Source of the DNA: Anaerolineae bacterium
GTDB lineage: Bacteria > Chloroflexota > Anaerolineae > JAADDB01
Assembly (NCBI GenBank): GCA_015486845.1
Contig: WFQU01000040.1
Span: forward strand, 1 to 57,141
DNA: 57,141 nucleotides
Reading direction: 5' to 3'
Shown: positions 10,591 to 18,970 of the stretch, piece after piece
Layout of the letters: every line of letters starts with the position of its first letter
Numbering within the stretch: the stretch's first letter is position 1
Position numbers and translations under genes: made by a program
The notes under the pieces: generated by a model
Database searches by the model: none
Told to the model about the DNA's origin: nothing
The model's input: the letters and a program-made list of their open reading frames with translations, nothing else

Positions 10591-11280
10591 AACACACCTC
10601 GTCGAGACAGGAACTATTCATGGTGCCTACAAAGAAAGATATTCCTATCTATAAATATTATTTTCAACCCATATTCCACAAACTTACCTACCTACACTAA
10701 CCAGCAACCCAACAAATTTGCCACCCTCGACACATTTAGTTGTTCTATCCTCCTCTGAAAATAGAACGCAGATTAACGCTGGCTGCGCACGCAGATAAAA
10801 AACTAGGCCTTTTTTAAGAAGTTCAACTTCTTCGAGAAGTTGAACTTCTGTTCGATGGCGTTCTCCGCCCGAGCGCACGGGGGTCAAATCCCCGTGCTAC
10901 GTCGCCAAGAAGCCCCCTAAAAGGGGGCTGGTGTTGAGCAGCCTCTTGGCAGCGGACACAATCTTGACGTACCCTGCCGCCGTACCGGAATCGAGGCTTT
11001 AGCCGGTAGTAGACCCACCAACCCACCTAAAGGCTTGACGCCAGCCGCATTATTTTCAGCCGCTGTGGTGTGCCGTAGGCTCATGATAACTCACTTGTAA
11101 ACAGCCAATATTCAAGCCGTATCTTGGCCAGGCCTGAGCTTGGACAGCCTAAATTACTCTCACGGCGTGTTAAAAATCCCAAAGGAAAAACCCAATGAAA
11201 GATACAAACATAGCATGGCTTCCCTTACCGGAAACATTTTGTAACGCTGTGACCTCGCTTCGCGGCATGGATACCGTTTT
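10591..11280. other. 690-bp gene-free spacer with repeat copies
   Basis: Contains an ACGCAGATTAACGC / CACGCAGATAAAAAA repeat at about 10757-10803 and the complete hairpin-chain element at 10816-11070. The remaining 200 bases before the end of the oxidoreductase gene show no motif, and no coding frame with family-like sequence. Confidence 0.7.
10816..11070. repeat. Hairpin-chain repeat element, copy 2 (255 bp)
   Basis: Same order as copy 1: the AAGAAGTTCAACTTCT palindrome, GCACGGGG/CCCCGTGC hairpin, GCTACGTC, AGCCCCCT-AAA-AGGGGGCT hairpin, and the CGAGGCTTTAGCCGG tail ending in CAGCCGCTGTGGTG. It is in the same orientation as copies 1 and 3. Confidence 0.88.
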
Positions 11281-13191
11281 TCAGGGCAAATTAAGCAGAT
11301 CGGCTACCCAGTCCAAGCCCAATTCGCTTAGTTTACCGCGCTTAGGCCTACCACTGGCCACATCCCAACCGGCCATAGCATAATACCAGTCTTTGGCTTG
11401 TTCTAATTCCGCTTCGCTAACCGCCATGCCGTCTGATTTACCGCCTTTTAGCGGCTGATAAAGCTTAGGCGGCAATTTATCCGCTTCCCGGCCTATTCCC
11501 TCGCGAGCATTGAAAGCGCGCATCATGTTCAACCGGCGCTCGCCGACTTTCATCAGTTCGTACAACGTGACCGGCCAGCCGGTGACAGCTTTAACCGTTT
11601 CAACTAATTGTGCTGTGTCGTACAACTGCCAGGTGGGGCCGAAAACGAATTGACAAACGTTGAGGGTATCCAGCAAACTGTAAACGATCTCAGTGTAATA
11701 GGCGTAGCGCACTTTACCGGGCTGCAGCGAATAGCGCGGCTGTGGCGATTGCAGGTCCAATTCGAGCAAACGCTCAGCATAATAATCAAAAGCGCCGGGC
11801 TGTTCGTACGGGCCGTCGTGTTCACTGGACTGGTGATCAGCGCCAAAGGGATTAACGGCATAAATGAGCGCTAACGATCGTTTCACTTGGGGCATATGCG
11901 CCGGCAGCTCTTGTCGTTTCACTGCCACGACCAACGCCTCGCTGCCCCGACCGATCTGTTCCGCAGCCCGAGCCGAGCCTTCGGCCAGAAGATCGCCAAT
12001 ACCATCCCGCCGGGCGATTTTCTCCGTCAATTGGACCATCGCCGCCGCGTTGCCAAAGTGCAGGTCAAGCCCATCTGTGTCCGCCTGGGTCAGGTAGCCG
12101 TGCTCGTAAGCATCCATAGCCCAGGCAATAGTCGCCCCGGTGCTAATACTGTCCAGGCCAAAGCGGGCGCAAATTTCGTTGGCTTTGGCAATGGCGTTCA
12201 GATCGTTAATGCCGCAGTATGAGCCAAAAGCGGCTGTTGTTTCATACTCGGGACCGCCGTAGCGAGGATCAACTGGCAACGGTCCATCAGGTACGGAGAC
12301 AACTCGCTTGCAACGGATGACACAGGCATAGCAAGTTTCCCGCTTTTGCAGGATCGTTTCGTACATCGTTTCACCACTAATGTCGTTGGCTTGGGCAAAG
12401 AAGCCGCTGCTGTAATTTCGGGTTGGCAAGCCACCTTTGCCGTTTTGGGAATTGATAATCCCGGCGGTGCCGTATTTCCCTAATGACGCCGCATCGGAAT
12501 CCGCAAAATGCTTCACACCCCAGCGAGCTAATTGGGACAGCGCCTCTTTGTCTGCCGATTGGAAAGCAGCCGTGCCGCGCACGACAACTGCCTTGAGGTT
12601 CTTGCTACCCATGACGGCGCCCATTCCAGTGCGCCCGTTAGCATGGCTGGTATCGCTGATGATACTGGCCAGCCTGGCTAACTTTTCGCCGGCCGGGCCA
12701 ATTTGCACAACACGAATTTTCTGGTCGCCGATTTCTAACTTGATTCGGTCTAACGTGTCGCCGGTTTCTAATCCCCACAAATGATCAGCGTCGCGTAGTT
12801 CTGCTTCGCCATCATGCAGCCAGAGGTAAACGGGATGATCGGAACGTCCTCTGATGACGATAGCGTCGAAGCCGGCCGCCTTCATTTCAGCGGGAAAGAA
12901 GCCACCAGATTGCGAATCCCCAATGCCTTCGCTCTGGGGCGATTTAGCCGCGATGGTTAGCCTGCTTTGACCCGAAATGGGTGCACCGGTAATGACGCTC
13001 AAAGCGAGGACCATAATGTTTCCCGGCCCGAGGGGATCAATACCAGCAGGCATTTCGCGCAACAAGTAGTACAACGCCAGCGCGCTGCCGCCCATATACG
13101 TGCGATAAAAGGTTTCTGGTGGTGTTTCAACTATAAGAGAACCGGTAGTTAAATCTACGTGTAAAACACGTCCTGCATAGCCATAAGCCAT
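11281..13191 (-). CDS. aor: Tungsten-dependent aldehyde:ferredoxin oxidoreductase
   Basis: 636 aa, a full-length AOR-family protein. These cytoplasmic enzymes oxidise aldehydes to carboxylic acids with ferredoxin as electron acceptor, using a tungsto-bispterin cofactor and one [4Fe-4S] cluster. Visible features: N-terminal YAGRVLHVDLTTG, the cofactor loop GDSQSGGFF (91-99), IGPAGEKLARLASI near 164, GRTGMGAVMGSKNLKAV near 186-202, the cluster ligands Cys287, Cys290, Cys294 (CYACVIRC) and the fourth ligand Cys513 in DTLNVCQF. An AGGAGG ribosome site precedes the ATG. It stands alone between two spacers, with its own promoter and no dedicated ferredoxin or MoaD-like gene beside it. The aldehyde used cannot be told from sequence. 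A tungstate-binding protein gene at 40.7 kb is a plausible functional partner. Confidence 0.95.
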   Translation of the reverse strand: MAYGYAGRVLHVDLTTGSLIVETPPETFYRTYMGGSALALYYLLREMPAGIDPLGPGNIMVLALSVITGAPISGQSRLTIAAKSPQSEGIGDSQSGGFFPAEMKAAGFDAIVIRGRSDHPVYLWLHDGEAELRDADHLWGLETGDTLDRIKLEIGDQKIRVVQIGPAGEKLARLASIISDTSHANGRTGMGAVMGSKNLKAVVVRGTAAFQSADKEALSQLARWGVKHFADSDAASLGKYGTAGIINSQNGKGGLPTRNYSSGFFAQANDISGETMYETILQKRETCYACVIRCKRVVSVPDGPLPVDPRYGGPEYETTAAFGSYCGINDLNAIAKANEICARFGLDSISTGATIAWAMDAYEHGYLTQADTDGLDLHFGNAAAMVQLTEKIARRDGIGDLLAEGSARAAEQIGRGSEALVVAVKRQELPAHMPQVKRSLALIYAVNPFGADHQSSEHDGPYEQPGAFDYYAERLLELDLQSPQPRYSLQPGKVRYAYYTEIVYSLLDTLNVCQFVFGPTWQLYDTAQLVETVKAVTGWPVTLYELMKVGERRLNMMRAFNAREGIGREADKLPPKLYQPLKGGKSDGMAVSEAELEQAKDWYYAMAGWDVASGRPKRGKLSELGLDWVADLLNLP

Positions 13192-13259
13192 AGTGATGAT
13201 CCTCCTGATTACGCGTTTAACGTGACAACAGCGACACGCCGGTGAGATAACAGGTCAAC

Positions 13260-13289
13260 ATTATACCACGGCCTATCCTTGGTGTTCAA
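13260..13289 (-). promoter_or_regulatory. Promoter for the aldehyde:ferredoxin oxidoreductase
   Basis: TTGAAC (13284-13289), an 18-base spacer and a perfect TATAAT (13260-13265) on the minus strand. The predicted transcript start is about 60 bases before the ATG. Confidence 0.7.
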
Positions 13290-13726
13290 GCCACCCGTCA
13301 CCGAGACAGCATTTCCAAATAGGTCAATTCGAGCCGGGCAACGCCAAGTTATGGCCATGAATTAGCCTGCGTCCAGCAGTTGAAACCTCGTCACCCTTAC
13401 TAAATCGGATTAAAACGGATCTGTTTCATGGAGATTGCCGCAACTTCATGCGTCAGATTATGGTATGATATAAAAAAGGCTTTCCTGAAAAAAGTCTTCT
13501 TACCACAGAGCTCGCGGAGAACGCAGAGATAAAAACAGCTATTTCGGAGGAGTCATCATGAGCCTTCGGCCTGCCTGTGCGAGCACGCAGACAGGCGCAC
13601 CACAGCAGATGAAAATGCCCACTATCCCCCAACCTTGGGGGGAGCAACACACCCCCAGAATTGGGGGATAGTGGGCTATTTAGCCCAGCGACTAAAAGTC
13701 ACGGCAATATCTACAAAATCGCCCTA

Positions 13727-13791
13727 CGGCGATTAGCTTGCAACCTGCGCAGGCAGGTTTCGCAGTTGTAGCAGCGATTTCTAATCGCCGG
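13727..13791. repeat. CGGCGATTAG palindromic element, copy 1
   Basis: A 65-base unit with perfect terminal inverted repeats CGGCGATTAG and CTAATCGCCG and an internal AACCTGC-GCAG-GCAGGTT palindrome. Further copies lie at 30774, 31023 and 56893. Each is followed by TGCGTTGA(T/C)CTGCG(T/C)CCCAT-type text. Confidence 0.88.
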
Positions 13792-13931
13792 ACCATTGTT
13801 TTTTTTATCTGCGTGCGTAGCCTGCGTTGATCTGCGTCCCATTTTTATTTTCAGAGGAGAATACTCGTTAAAATCCTATTATTTCTCTCTCTGCGTCCTC
13901 TGTGCTCTCGGCGGCGAACCTTTTTGCAGTA

Positions 13932-13979
13932 AAATCAAAAAAGGCCTCCGAAAGGTATGCTTTTTTCGGAAGCCTTTCC
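13932..13979 (-). terminator. Rho-independent terminator after the PEP-CTERM gene
   Basis: On the minus strand a 14-base stem (AAAGGCTTCCGAAA against TTTCGGAGGCCTTT, one G-T pair, 13940-13953 and 13964-13977) is followed by a run of T. It closes the 14.0-21.8 kb unit. Confidence 0.8.
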
Positions 13980-14000
13980 AGTATCTGCATGAAAACGACG

Positions 14001-14231
14001 TTAGCGACGCATACGAGAGCGCCCGTAAGCGAGCACTCCGACTAAGCCGGTGCCTAACAAAAGCAACGTGGCCGGTTCCGGCACAGGTACCGGCGTGGCC
14101 GTGGGCAAGATATTGGGTGTCGGCACGGGTGTGCCGGGCGTCGGCGTGGGGGTCATGCCGGCAAAGGCAGGCAACACAAAAACCATCACGAGCAGTACTA
14201 ATAACAAGGAAACGGAAAAGAACTTGCGCAT
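14001..14231 (-). CDS. Small secreted protein with PEP-CTERM sorting signal
   Basis: 76 aa. An AAAGGAGG ribosome site six bases before the ATG makes this a real gene despite its size. Residues 1-24 are a signal peptide (KFF then a long hydrophobic run ending AFA). Residues 26-50 are Pro/Thr-rich. Then comes VPEPATLLLLGTGLVGVLA, the PEP motif at 51-53 with a transmembrane segment (54-70) and the basic tail RSRMRR. That three-part ending is the PEP-CTERM signal recognised by exosortases, which cleave and anchor exported proteins. No exosortase gene lies in the window. Almost nothing remains after removal of the signal and sorting domains, so the mature peptide would be about 25-30 residues, perhaps a glycosylated spacer. 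It follows the SdrD-like gene by 72 bases. Confidence 0.82.
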   Translation of the reverse strand: MRKFFSVSLLLVLLVMVFVLPAFAGMTPTPTPGTPVPTPNILPTATPVPVPEPATLLLLGTGLVGVLAYGRSRMRR

Positions 14232-14258
14232 GAAAATCCTCCTTTATTGAGCAATGTT

Positions 14259-14288
14259 GTTGGCCGGGAAAACATTTCCCCGGCCAAC
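14259..14288 (-). terminator. Hairpin between SdrD-like and PEP-CTERM genes
   Basis: Perfect 10-base stem (GTTGGCCGGG / CCCGGCCAAC, 14259-14268 and 14279-14288) beginning 15 bases after the stop of the large gene. No T-run follows, so it may attenuate or stabilise rather than fully terminate, leaving some read-through into the small gene. Confidence 0.55.
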
Positions 14289-14303
14289 TGTAACCACATC
14301 ATT

Positions 14304-17300
14304 CTACCACTGCGTCGCTAACGGCACAAACGCTTGATACGGTTGGCCGTGATACATATTGGTCTGGGTAACCGCGACTTCCACAGGGCCGTGCATTGCT
14401 CTCTTGCCACCAAACTCTACATCCTCTAACCAGTACCAATACGTTTGGCCTGAAGCAACACCACTATCCGTGAATGTGTAATCGTGCCCGACCACGCTTT
14501 GTCCTTGGCCGGGGATCAATATGTCATTCAGTTTCACAGCCGCGGTAGGATTATTGACCGTTGCACGATAAACATTAAAACCCCAGTTGTCAAACTCAGC
14601 GCTAGTCGTCCAGCGCAGCAGAATATCGCCGTTCACCGGTGCTGCCGTGAAGGCGCTAAGTGTCACCGCCGTGGGTGGCGCAATCGTGTACGTCACGCTA
14701 TCACTGGCCGGATCAGCGGTTTGTCCATCAGCAGATTTGGCGCCGCTCACGGTGGCCGTGTTCACACTATTTTCCACCGCCAGTTCAGCGTGCAAAACAA
14801 TCCGAACCGTGATACTATCGCCGACAGCCAGCGGCGAAGAAGCTAAATTCGTCCACGTCAGCGTGCCGCTACCTGTGCTATCCGGCGCTGGATTGGCCGA
14901 GACGAAAGAAGCTACGCTGCTACCGAACTGGTCGGAAAGCGGCACCATGCTCAAAGACAATTCGCCACTATTGGTAATGATAACAGTAAACGTGAAATTG
15001 TCACCGACTTCGATGGCACCATCAACAGGATCGGTCAATTGTTTACTCACCATCACAGCCGGTTGCGCATAGCCCCAAAAACCGAAATCAGCATGGCCGA
15101 TTTGCCCTGGCTGCGTCAGCGAGACAGGTATTGTTGTCGTCGTTGTTGGCGTGGCGCCAACCGGCAAAGCGGCATCGGCCGGGTCAACTTTCACCACATA
15201 ATCGCCTAACGGCAACCCCACAAACGTATAACTACCGTTGCTATCTGTGACTACACATGAAAGCGCTGTGCCTGGATCAGCAGCTGCATAGAGACAAACC
15301 GTCACGCCAGGAAGCAGTGATTCGCCAGAATCATAAACACCATTCTGGTTCGCGTCGCCGAAAACGACGCCAGTAACGCTGGCCAATGGCTGATAGCCGA
15401 AATCAGCAGCCAAGTTAATACCGTTAGTCGGCAAATCCACCAACAGCGGATTGCTGCCGCCGGTCAACGTGTAGCCGGTCAGTACCTGGTTGGCATCGGT
15501 CACCGTCACGCAATACTTGTCCGGCGTGGCCAAATTCTCGAACAGATAATGCCCGTTGGCATCCGTTGTCGTCGTCATCACCGCGCTGTCATCCGCTGTG
15601 CCACAAAGCGCATCTGCACCGGCTGTGGAGAGCGCAATCGTCACATTGCCGATGCCTGGCTCGCCGGTATCTTGCACGCCGTCGCCGTTCGCATCGTTCC
15701 AAACCGTGTCGCCGATGGCGCCTGGCTGTGGTTGGTAGTAGCCAAAGTCCGCATCCAAATTGACGCCGTTGGCCGGCAAATCCACCAACAGCGGATTGCT
15801 GCCACCGGTCAAGACATATTGATCCAAAACGTGATTAACATCGGTCACAGTCACACAATATTTAGCCGGCGTGGCCAAATTCTCAAACAGATAATGTCCG
15901 TTGGCATTCGTTGTCGTCGTCATCACAGCACTATCGTCCGCCGTGCCGCAAAGCGCGTCCGCACCGGCGGTGGAGAGTGCTAACGTCACATTGCCGATGC
16001 CTGGCTCACCGGGATCCTGCACGCCATTGCCGTTGGCGTCGTTCCACACCGTGTCGCCGATGGCGCCGGGTATGGGCTGGTGATAGCCGAAATCCGCGTC
16101 CAGGTTGACGCCGTTCGCCGGCAAATCCACCAGCAGCGGATTGCTGCCGCCGGTTAACGTGTAGCCGGTCAATACCTGGTTGTCGTCGGTCACCGTCACA
16201 CAGTATTTCTCCGGCGTGGCCAAATTCTCGAACAGATAATGTCCGTTAGCGTCCGTTGTCGTGGTCATCACCGCGCTGTCATCCGCCGTGCCGCAAAGCG
16301 CATCCGCACCGGCTGTGGATAGTGCAATCGTCACATTGCCGATGCCCGGTTCACTGAACTGCTGTGTACCATCGCCATTTGCATCGTTCCACACCGTGTC
16401 GCCGATGGCGCCCGGCGTGGGTTGGTGATAGCCGAAATCCGCATCCAGGTCGATGCCACCCAACAACAAATCCACCAATAACGGGCTGCTTCCGCCCGTC
16501 AAGGTATAGCCGGTAAGCACGCTATTGTCGTCGGTCACGGCCACGCAATACTTTTCCGGCACAGCCAGGTTATCGAACAGGTAATGGCCACTGGCGTTGG
16601 TCGTCGTGGTCATCACAGTCGTGCCGTCGTCAGCCGTGCCACAAACAGCGTCGGCACCGGCCGTGAACAGCGCTAACGTCACATTGCCGATGCCCGGCTC
16701 GCCGGGATCCTGCACGCCGTTGCTGTTCAAATCGTTCCACACCGTGTCACCGATGGCGCCGGGTATAGGTTGGTGATAGCCAAAATCCGCATCCAGGTTG
16801 ACGCCGCCCGCCGGCAAATCTACCAGCAGTGGATTGCTGCCGCCGGTCAGCACGTAAACTGCCAACACGCTGTTGTCATCAGTCACCGTGACACAGTATT
16901 TCTCCGGCGTGGCCAGACTGTCGAAGAAATAGCGGCCATTGGCGGTGGTTGTCGTCGTCATGACCGTTGTGCCGTCGTCCGCCGTGCCGCAAAGCGCATC
17001 CGCGCCGGCGGTGGACAATGCCAAAGTCACATTGCCAATGCCCGGCTCGCCGGGATCCTGCACGCCGTTGCTGTTCAAATCGTTCCACACGGTGTCACCG
17101 ATGGCGCCGGGCGTGGGCTGGTAGTAGCCGAAATCCGCGTCCAAATAAACCGTTTCCACCGGCATGTTCACCAATTGCGGGTTGTTGCCGCCGGTCAGGA
17201 TTTCGTCGGTGAGGACGTGGTTACTGTCCGTGACCATCACGCAGTAGTTGCCGGGAATGGTCATGCTGGAGAAAAGATAATGGCCATTGGCATCCGTCGT

Positions 17301-18902
17301 TTGTGTGCCCACCAGTTGATCATCCGCCGTACCGCAAAGTGCGTCGGCGCCGGCATCGTAAAGGGCCACGGTCACATTGGCAATGCCAGGCTCCGTCGGG
17401 TCTTGCACGCCGTCGCCGTTCAGGTCTTGCCAAACCGTGTCGCCGATCACCGAAGGTTGATAGACATCGGTGAAATCGGTGGCCACGTTATTGGTCGGAT
17501 CATCGCCGGATGTCGGCGTGCTGATCTCGGCCCGGTTAATGATGGTTGTCGTGCCGGGATCGAAGAACGGATCCAGCTTGAAGCTCACCAGGATATTGCC
17601 GTCAGCCCCGGCCGCCAGGTCGCCCAGATCGCAGACCACATTGCCACCGGCTGCAATGCAATTGCCTTGATCAGGCGTAGCATTGAGCAGCGTGCCATGT
17701 GCTGGTAACGTATCGGTAACCGATACATTCGTAGCTAAACCTAACCCTGTGTTGGCATAATGCACCGTATAGGTTAAGACATCACCCGGCGCGGCTAAAT
17801 CCACATGGTCGGTCTTCGTGATGGTCAGTTCCGGAGGCGGCAACTGGCTTTTCACCACGCCCCCGGTCCAGGCCCCGGAATCGCCGGCCGGCCAAGGCAG
17901 CGCATCCGTCGCGGGCGGGGATTCCATTTGGAGAGCCACCCACGTGGCATTAGCGGGCACCGTCAACGTCATGTTCACCGTGGACCATTCAGCACCATCG
18001 TAGCCGCCTGTATAACTAGTCAAAGGCGCTTGCGTCGCGGGGAAACAAGGCGGAGACATATTGAATAAGTTGTGGCCAATCTGAATGCCACCGTTCACAC
18101 CGTGGCTCGCAGGATAAGTTTCCACTAATTTATCCGGTGTAGTGCCGGTGCCGCTGGCTGCCCACAGGTCTAAGGGGCGACAATAACCATAAACAAGCCC
18201 CATGTGACCGGCGCCAGCAAAACTAATGGCCATATTCACATCATGCTCGGCGGGCATCGGAGCAATATCAAAGGTATGCACAGCGGTCAATGGCCCACCA
18301 TCGTAGTTAGAGGCAGCCGCCCACCAGATATAGTCGGCACCGTAATAAGGCTGAATAGACACAGGATGGTGACAAGCCCCGGTGCTATAAATAACCACCA
18401 GTGATGCACCGTTACGCTGTGGATCGCCGTTTGGATTCGCACCGGTCACCGGCAACGGGTACCATTCCCCCACGTGATACGTGTGGGTACCTTCCACTAC
18501 CAGATTAGCGCCATTAGGTCCGACGTCAGCAACCCATTGATACCACGGAGAACGTGAAGAGGAGATCGTCGAATAGTCTGTCCTCTGACCAGTGACGGTT
18601 GTGCCATCGACTTCCAATGTCGTGGTGTTGGGGTTACCAGGGTCATTGGTGTCATTCACACCTTCCCAAATCAACCAGGCGTCCACCACTTGACCTGGCA
18701 CATTCAACGTCACGTTCCCCCAACCATCCCAAAGGGAAACACCACCAATCGCATAATCATAGCATCCTTCCTTGGGGTAATTCGCCATGACAGGGAAAAT
18801 AGCGGAATCAGCCCGGGCAGGAACGGTTCCTTGCGCAACCATGAACAATGACAATAAGAGTAACACCGTAAACAACCAAACTTTCGAGTGACGACTGAAC
18901 AT
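14304..18902 (-). CDS. Large secreted SdrD-B repeat surface protein
   Basis: 1532 aa with a signal peptide (residues 1-31). Residues about 32-350 form a DUF3344-like adhesin head (KEGCYDYAIGGVSLWDGWGN, VSFAGAGHMGLVYGYC region). A DUF11 domain follows near 355-475 (LTITKTDHVDLAAPGDVLTY). Then come seven SdrD-B/Cna-B-type domains of about 115 residues, each beginning GAIGDTVWND.N.(N/D)GVQD and ending LDADFGY; the calcium-binding-like DxNxDGxxD loops are visible. A second DUF11-like domain and a C-terminal FN3-like module (ILLRWTTSAEFDNWGFNVY) complete it. It ends YQAFVPLATQW. Such proteins form long, protease-resistant stalks on the outside of the cell. A good AAGGAGA ribosome site lies seven bases before the ATG. 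Lies 68 bases after the C25 peptidase, likely same transcript. Confidence 0.9.
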   Translation of the reverse strand: MFSRHSKVWLFTVLLLLSLFMVAQGTVPARADSAIFPVMANYPKEGCYDYAIGGVSLWDGWGNVTLNVPGQVVDAWLIWEGVNDTNDPGNPNTTTLEVDGTTVTGQRTDYSTISSSRSPWYQWVADVGPNGANLVVEGTHTYHVGEWYPLPVTGANPNGDPQRNGASLVVIYSTGACHHPVSIQPYYGADYIWWAAASNYDGGPLTAVHTFDIAPMPAEHDVNMAISFAGAGHMGLVYGYCRPLDLWAASGTGTTPDKLVETYPASHGVNGGIQIGHNLFNMSPPCFPATQAPLTSYTGGYDGAEWSTVNMTLTVPANATWVALQMESPPATDALPWPAGDSGAWTGGVVKSQLPPPELTITKTDHVDLAAPGDVLTYTVHYANTGLGLATNVSVTDTLPAHGTLLNATPDQGNCIAAGGNVVCDLGDLAAGADGNILVSFKLDPFFDPGTTTIINRAEISTPTSGDDPTNNVATDFTDVYQPSVIGDTVWQDLNGDGVQDPTEPGIANVTVALYDAGADALCGTADDQLVGTQTTDANGHYLFSSMTIPGNYCVMVTDSNHVLTDEILTGGNNPQLVNMPVETVYLDADFGYYQPTPGAIGDTVWNDLNSNGVQDPGEPGIGNVTLALSTAGADALCGTADDGTTVMTTTTTANGRYFFDSLATPEKYCVTVTDDNSVLAVYVLTGGSNPLLVDLPAGGVNLDADFGYHQPIPGAIGDTVWNDLNSNGVQDPGEPGIGNVTLALFTAGADAVCGTADDGTTVMTTTTNASGHYLFDNLAVPEKYCVAVTDDNSVLTGYTLTGGSSPLLVDLLLGGIDLDADFGYHQPTPGAIGDTVWNDANGDGTQQFSEPGIGNVTIALSTAGADALCGTADDSAVMTTTTDANGHYLFENLATPEKYCVTVTDDNQVLTGYTLTGGSNPLLVDLPANGVNLDADFGYHQPIPGAIGDTVWNDANGNGVQDPGEPGIGNVTLALSTAGADALCGTADDSAVMTTTTNANGHYLFENLATPAKYCVTVTDVNHVLDQYVLTGGSNPLLVDLPANGVNLDADFGYYQPQPGAIGDTVWNDANGDGVQDTGEPGIGNVTIALSTAGADALCGTADDSAVMTTTTDANGHYLFENLATPDKYCVTVTDANQVLTGYTLTGGSNPLLVDLPTNGINLAADFGYQPLASVTGVVFGDANQNGVYDSGESLLPGVTVCLYAAADPGTALSCVVTDSNGSYTFVGLPLGDYVVKVDPADAALPVGATPTTTTTIPVSLTQPGQIGHADFGFWGYAQPAVMVSKQLTDPVDGAIEVGDNFTFTVIITNSGELSLSMVPLSDQFGSSVASFVSANPAPDSTGSGTLTWTNLASSPLAVGDSITVRIVLHAELAVENSVNTATVSGAKSADGQTADPASDSVTYTIAPPTAVTLSAFTAAPVNGDILLRWTTSAEFDNWGFNVYRATVNNPTAAVKLNDILIPGQGQSVVGHDYTFTDSGVASGQTYWYWLEDVEFGGKRAMHGPVEVAVTQTNMYHGQPYQAFVPLATQW
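15387..17454. repeat. Six tandem ~345-bp repeats inside the SdrD-like gene
   Basis: Domain boundaries (the GAIGDTVW codons) fall near 15722, 16067, 16412, 16760, 17108 and 17454, a period of 345-348 bases. The three units nearest the gene's 3' end are almost identical in DNA over long stretches; the most upstream is the most diverged. This is typical of recent duplication or gene conversion and is a likely site of assembly collapse. Confidence 0.92.
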
Positions 18903-18970
18903 AGAAATATCTCCTTTTACACACGCAACACCGGCTAAAACAGAACCGGGACACTAACAAACAAATCGCG

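Larger units (their letters stand above)
13192..13939. other. Gene-free spacer with promoter and repeats
   Basis: Holds the promoter of the oxidoreductase (13260-13289), a hairpin of CACTATCCCCCAA type near 13619-13674 whose arms (CCCACTATCCCCCAA and TTGGGGGATAGTGGG-like) face each other, one copy of the CGGCGATTAG element (13727-13791) and a following ATCTGCGTGCGTAGCC / TTGATCTGCGTCCCAT repeat to about 13845. No coding frame was recognised. Confidence 0.7.

Noticed and set aside
15387-17454. Possible CRISPR-like or satellite array
   Set aside because: The units are ~345 bp, in frame, code for SdrD-B domains and have no spacers; this is an internal gene repeat.
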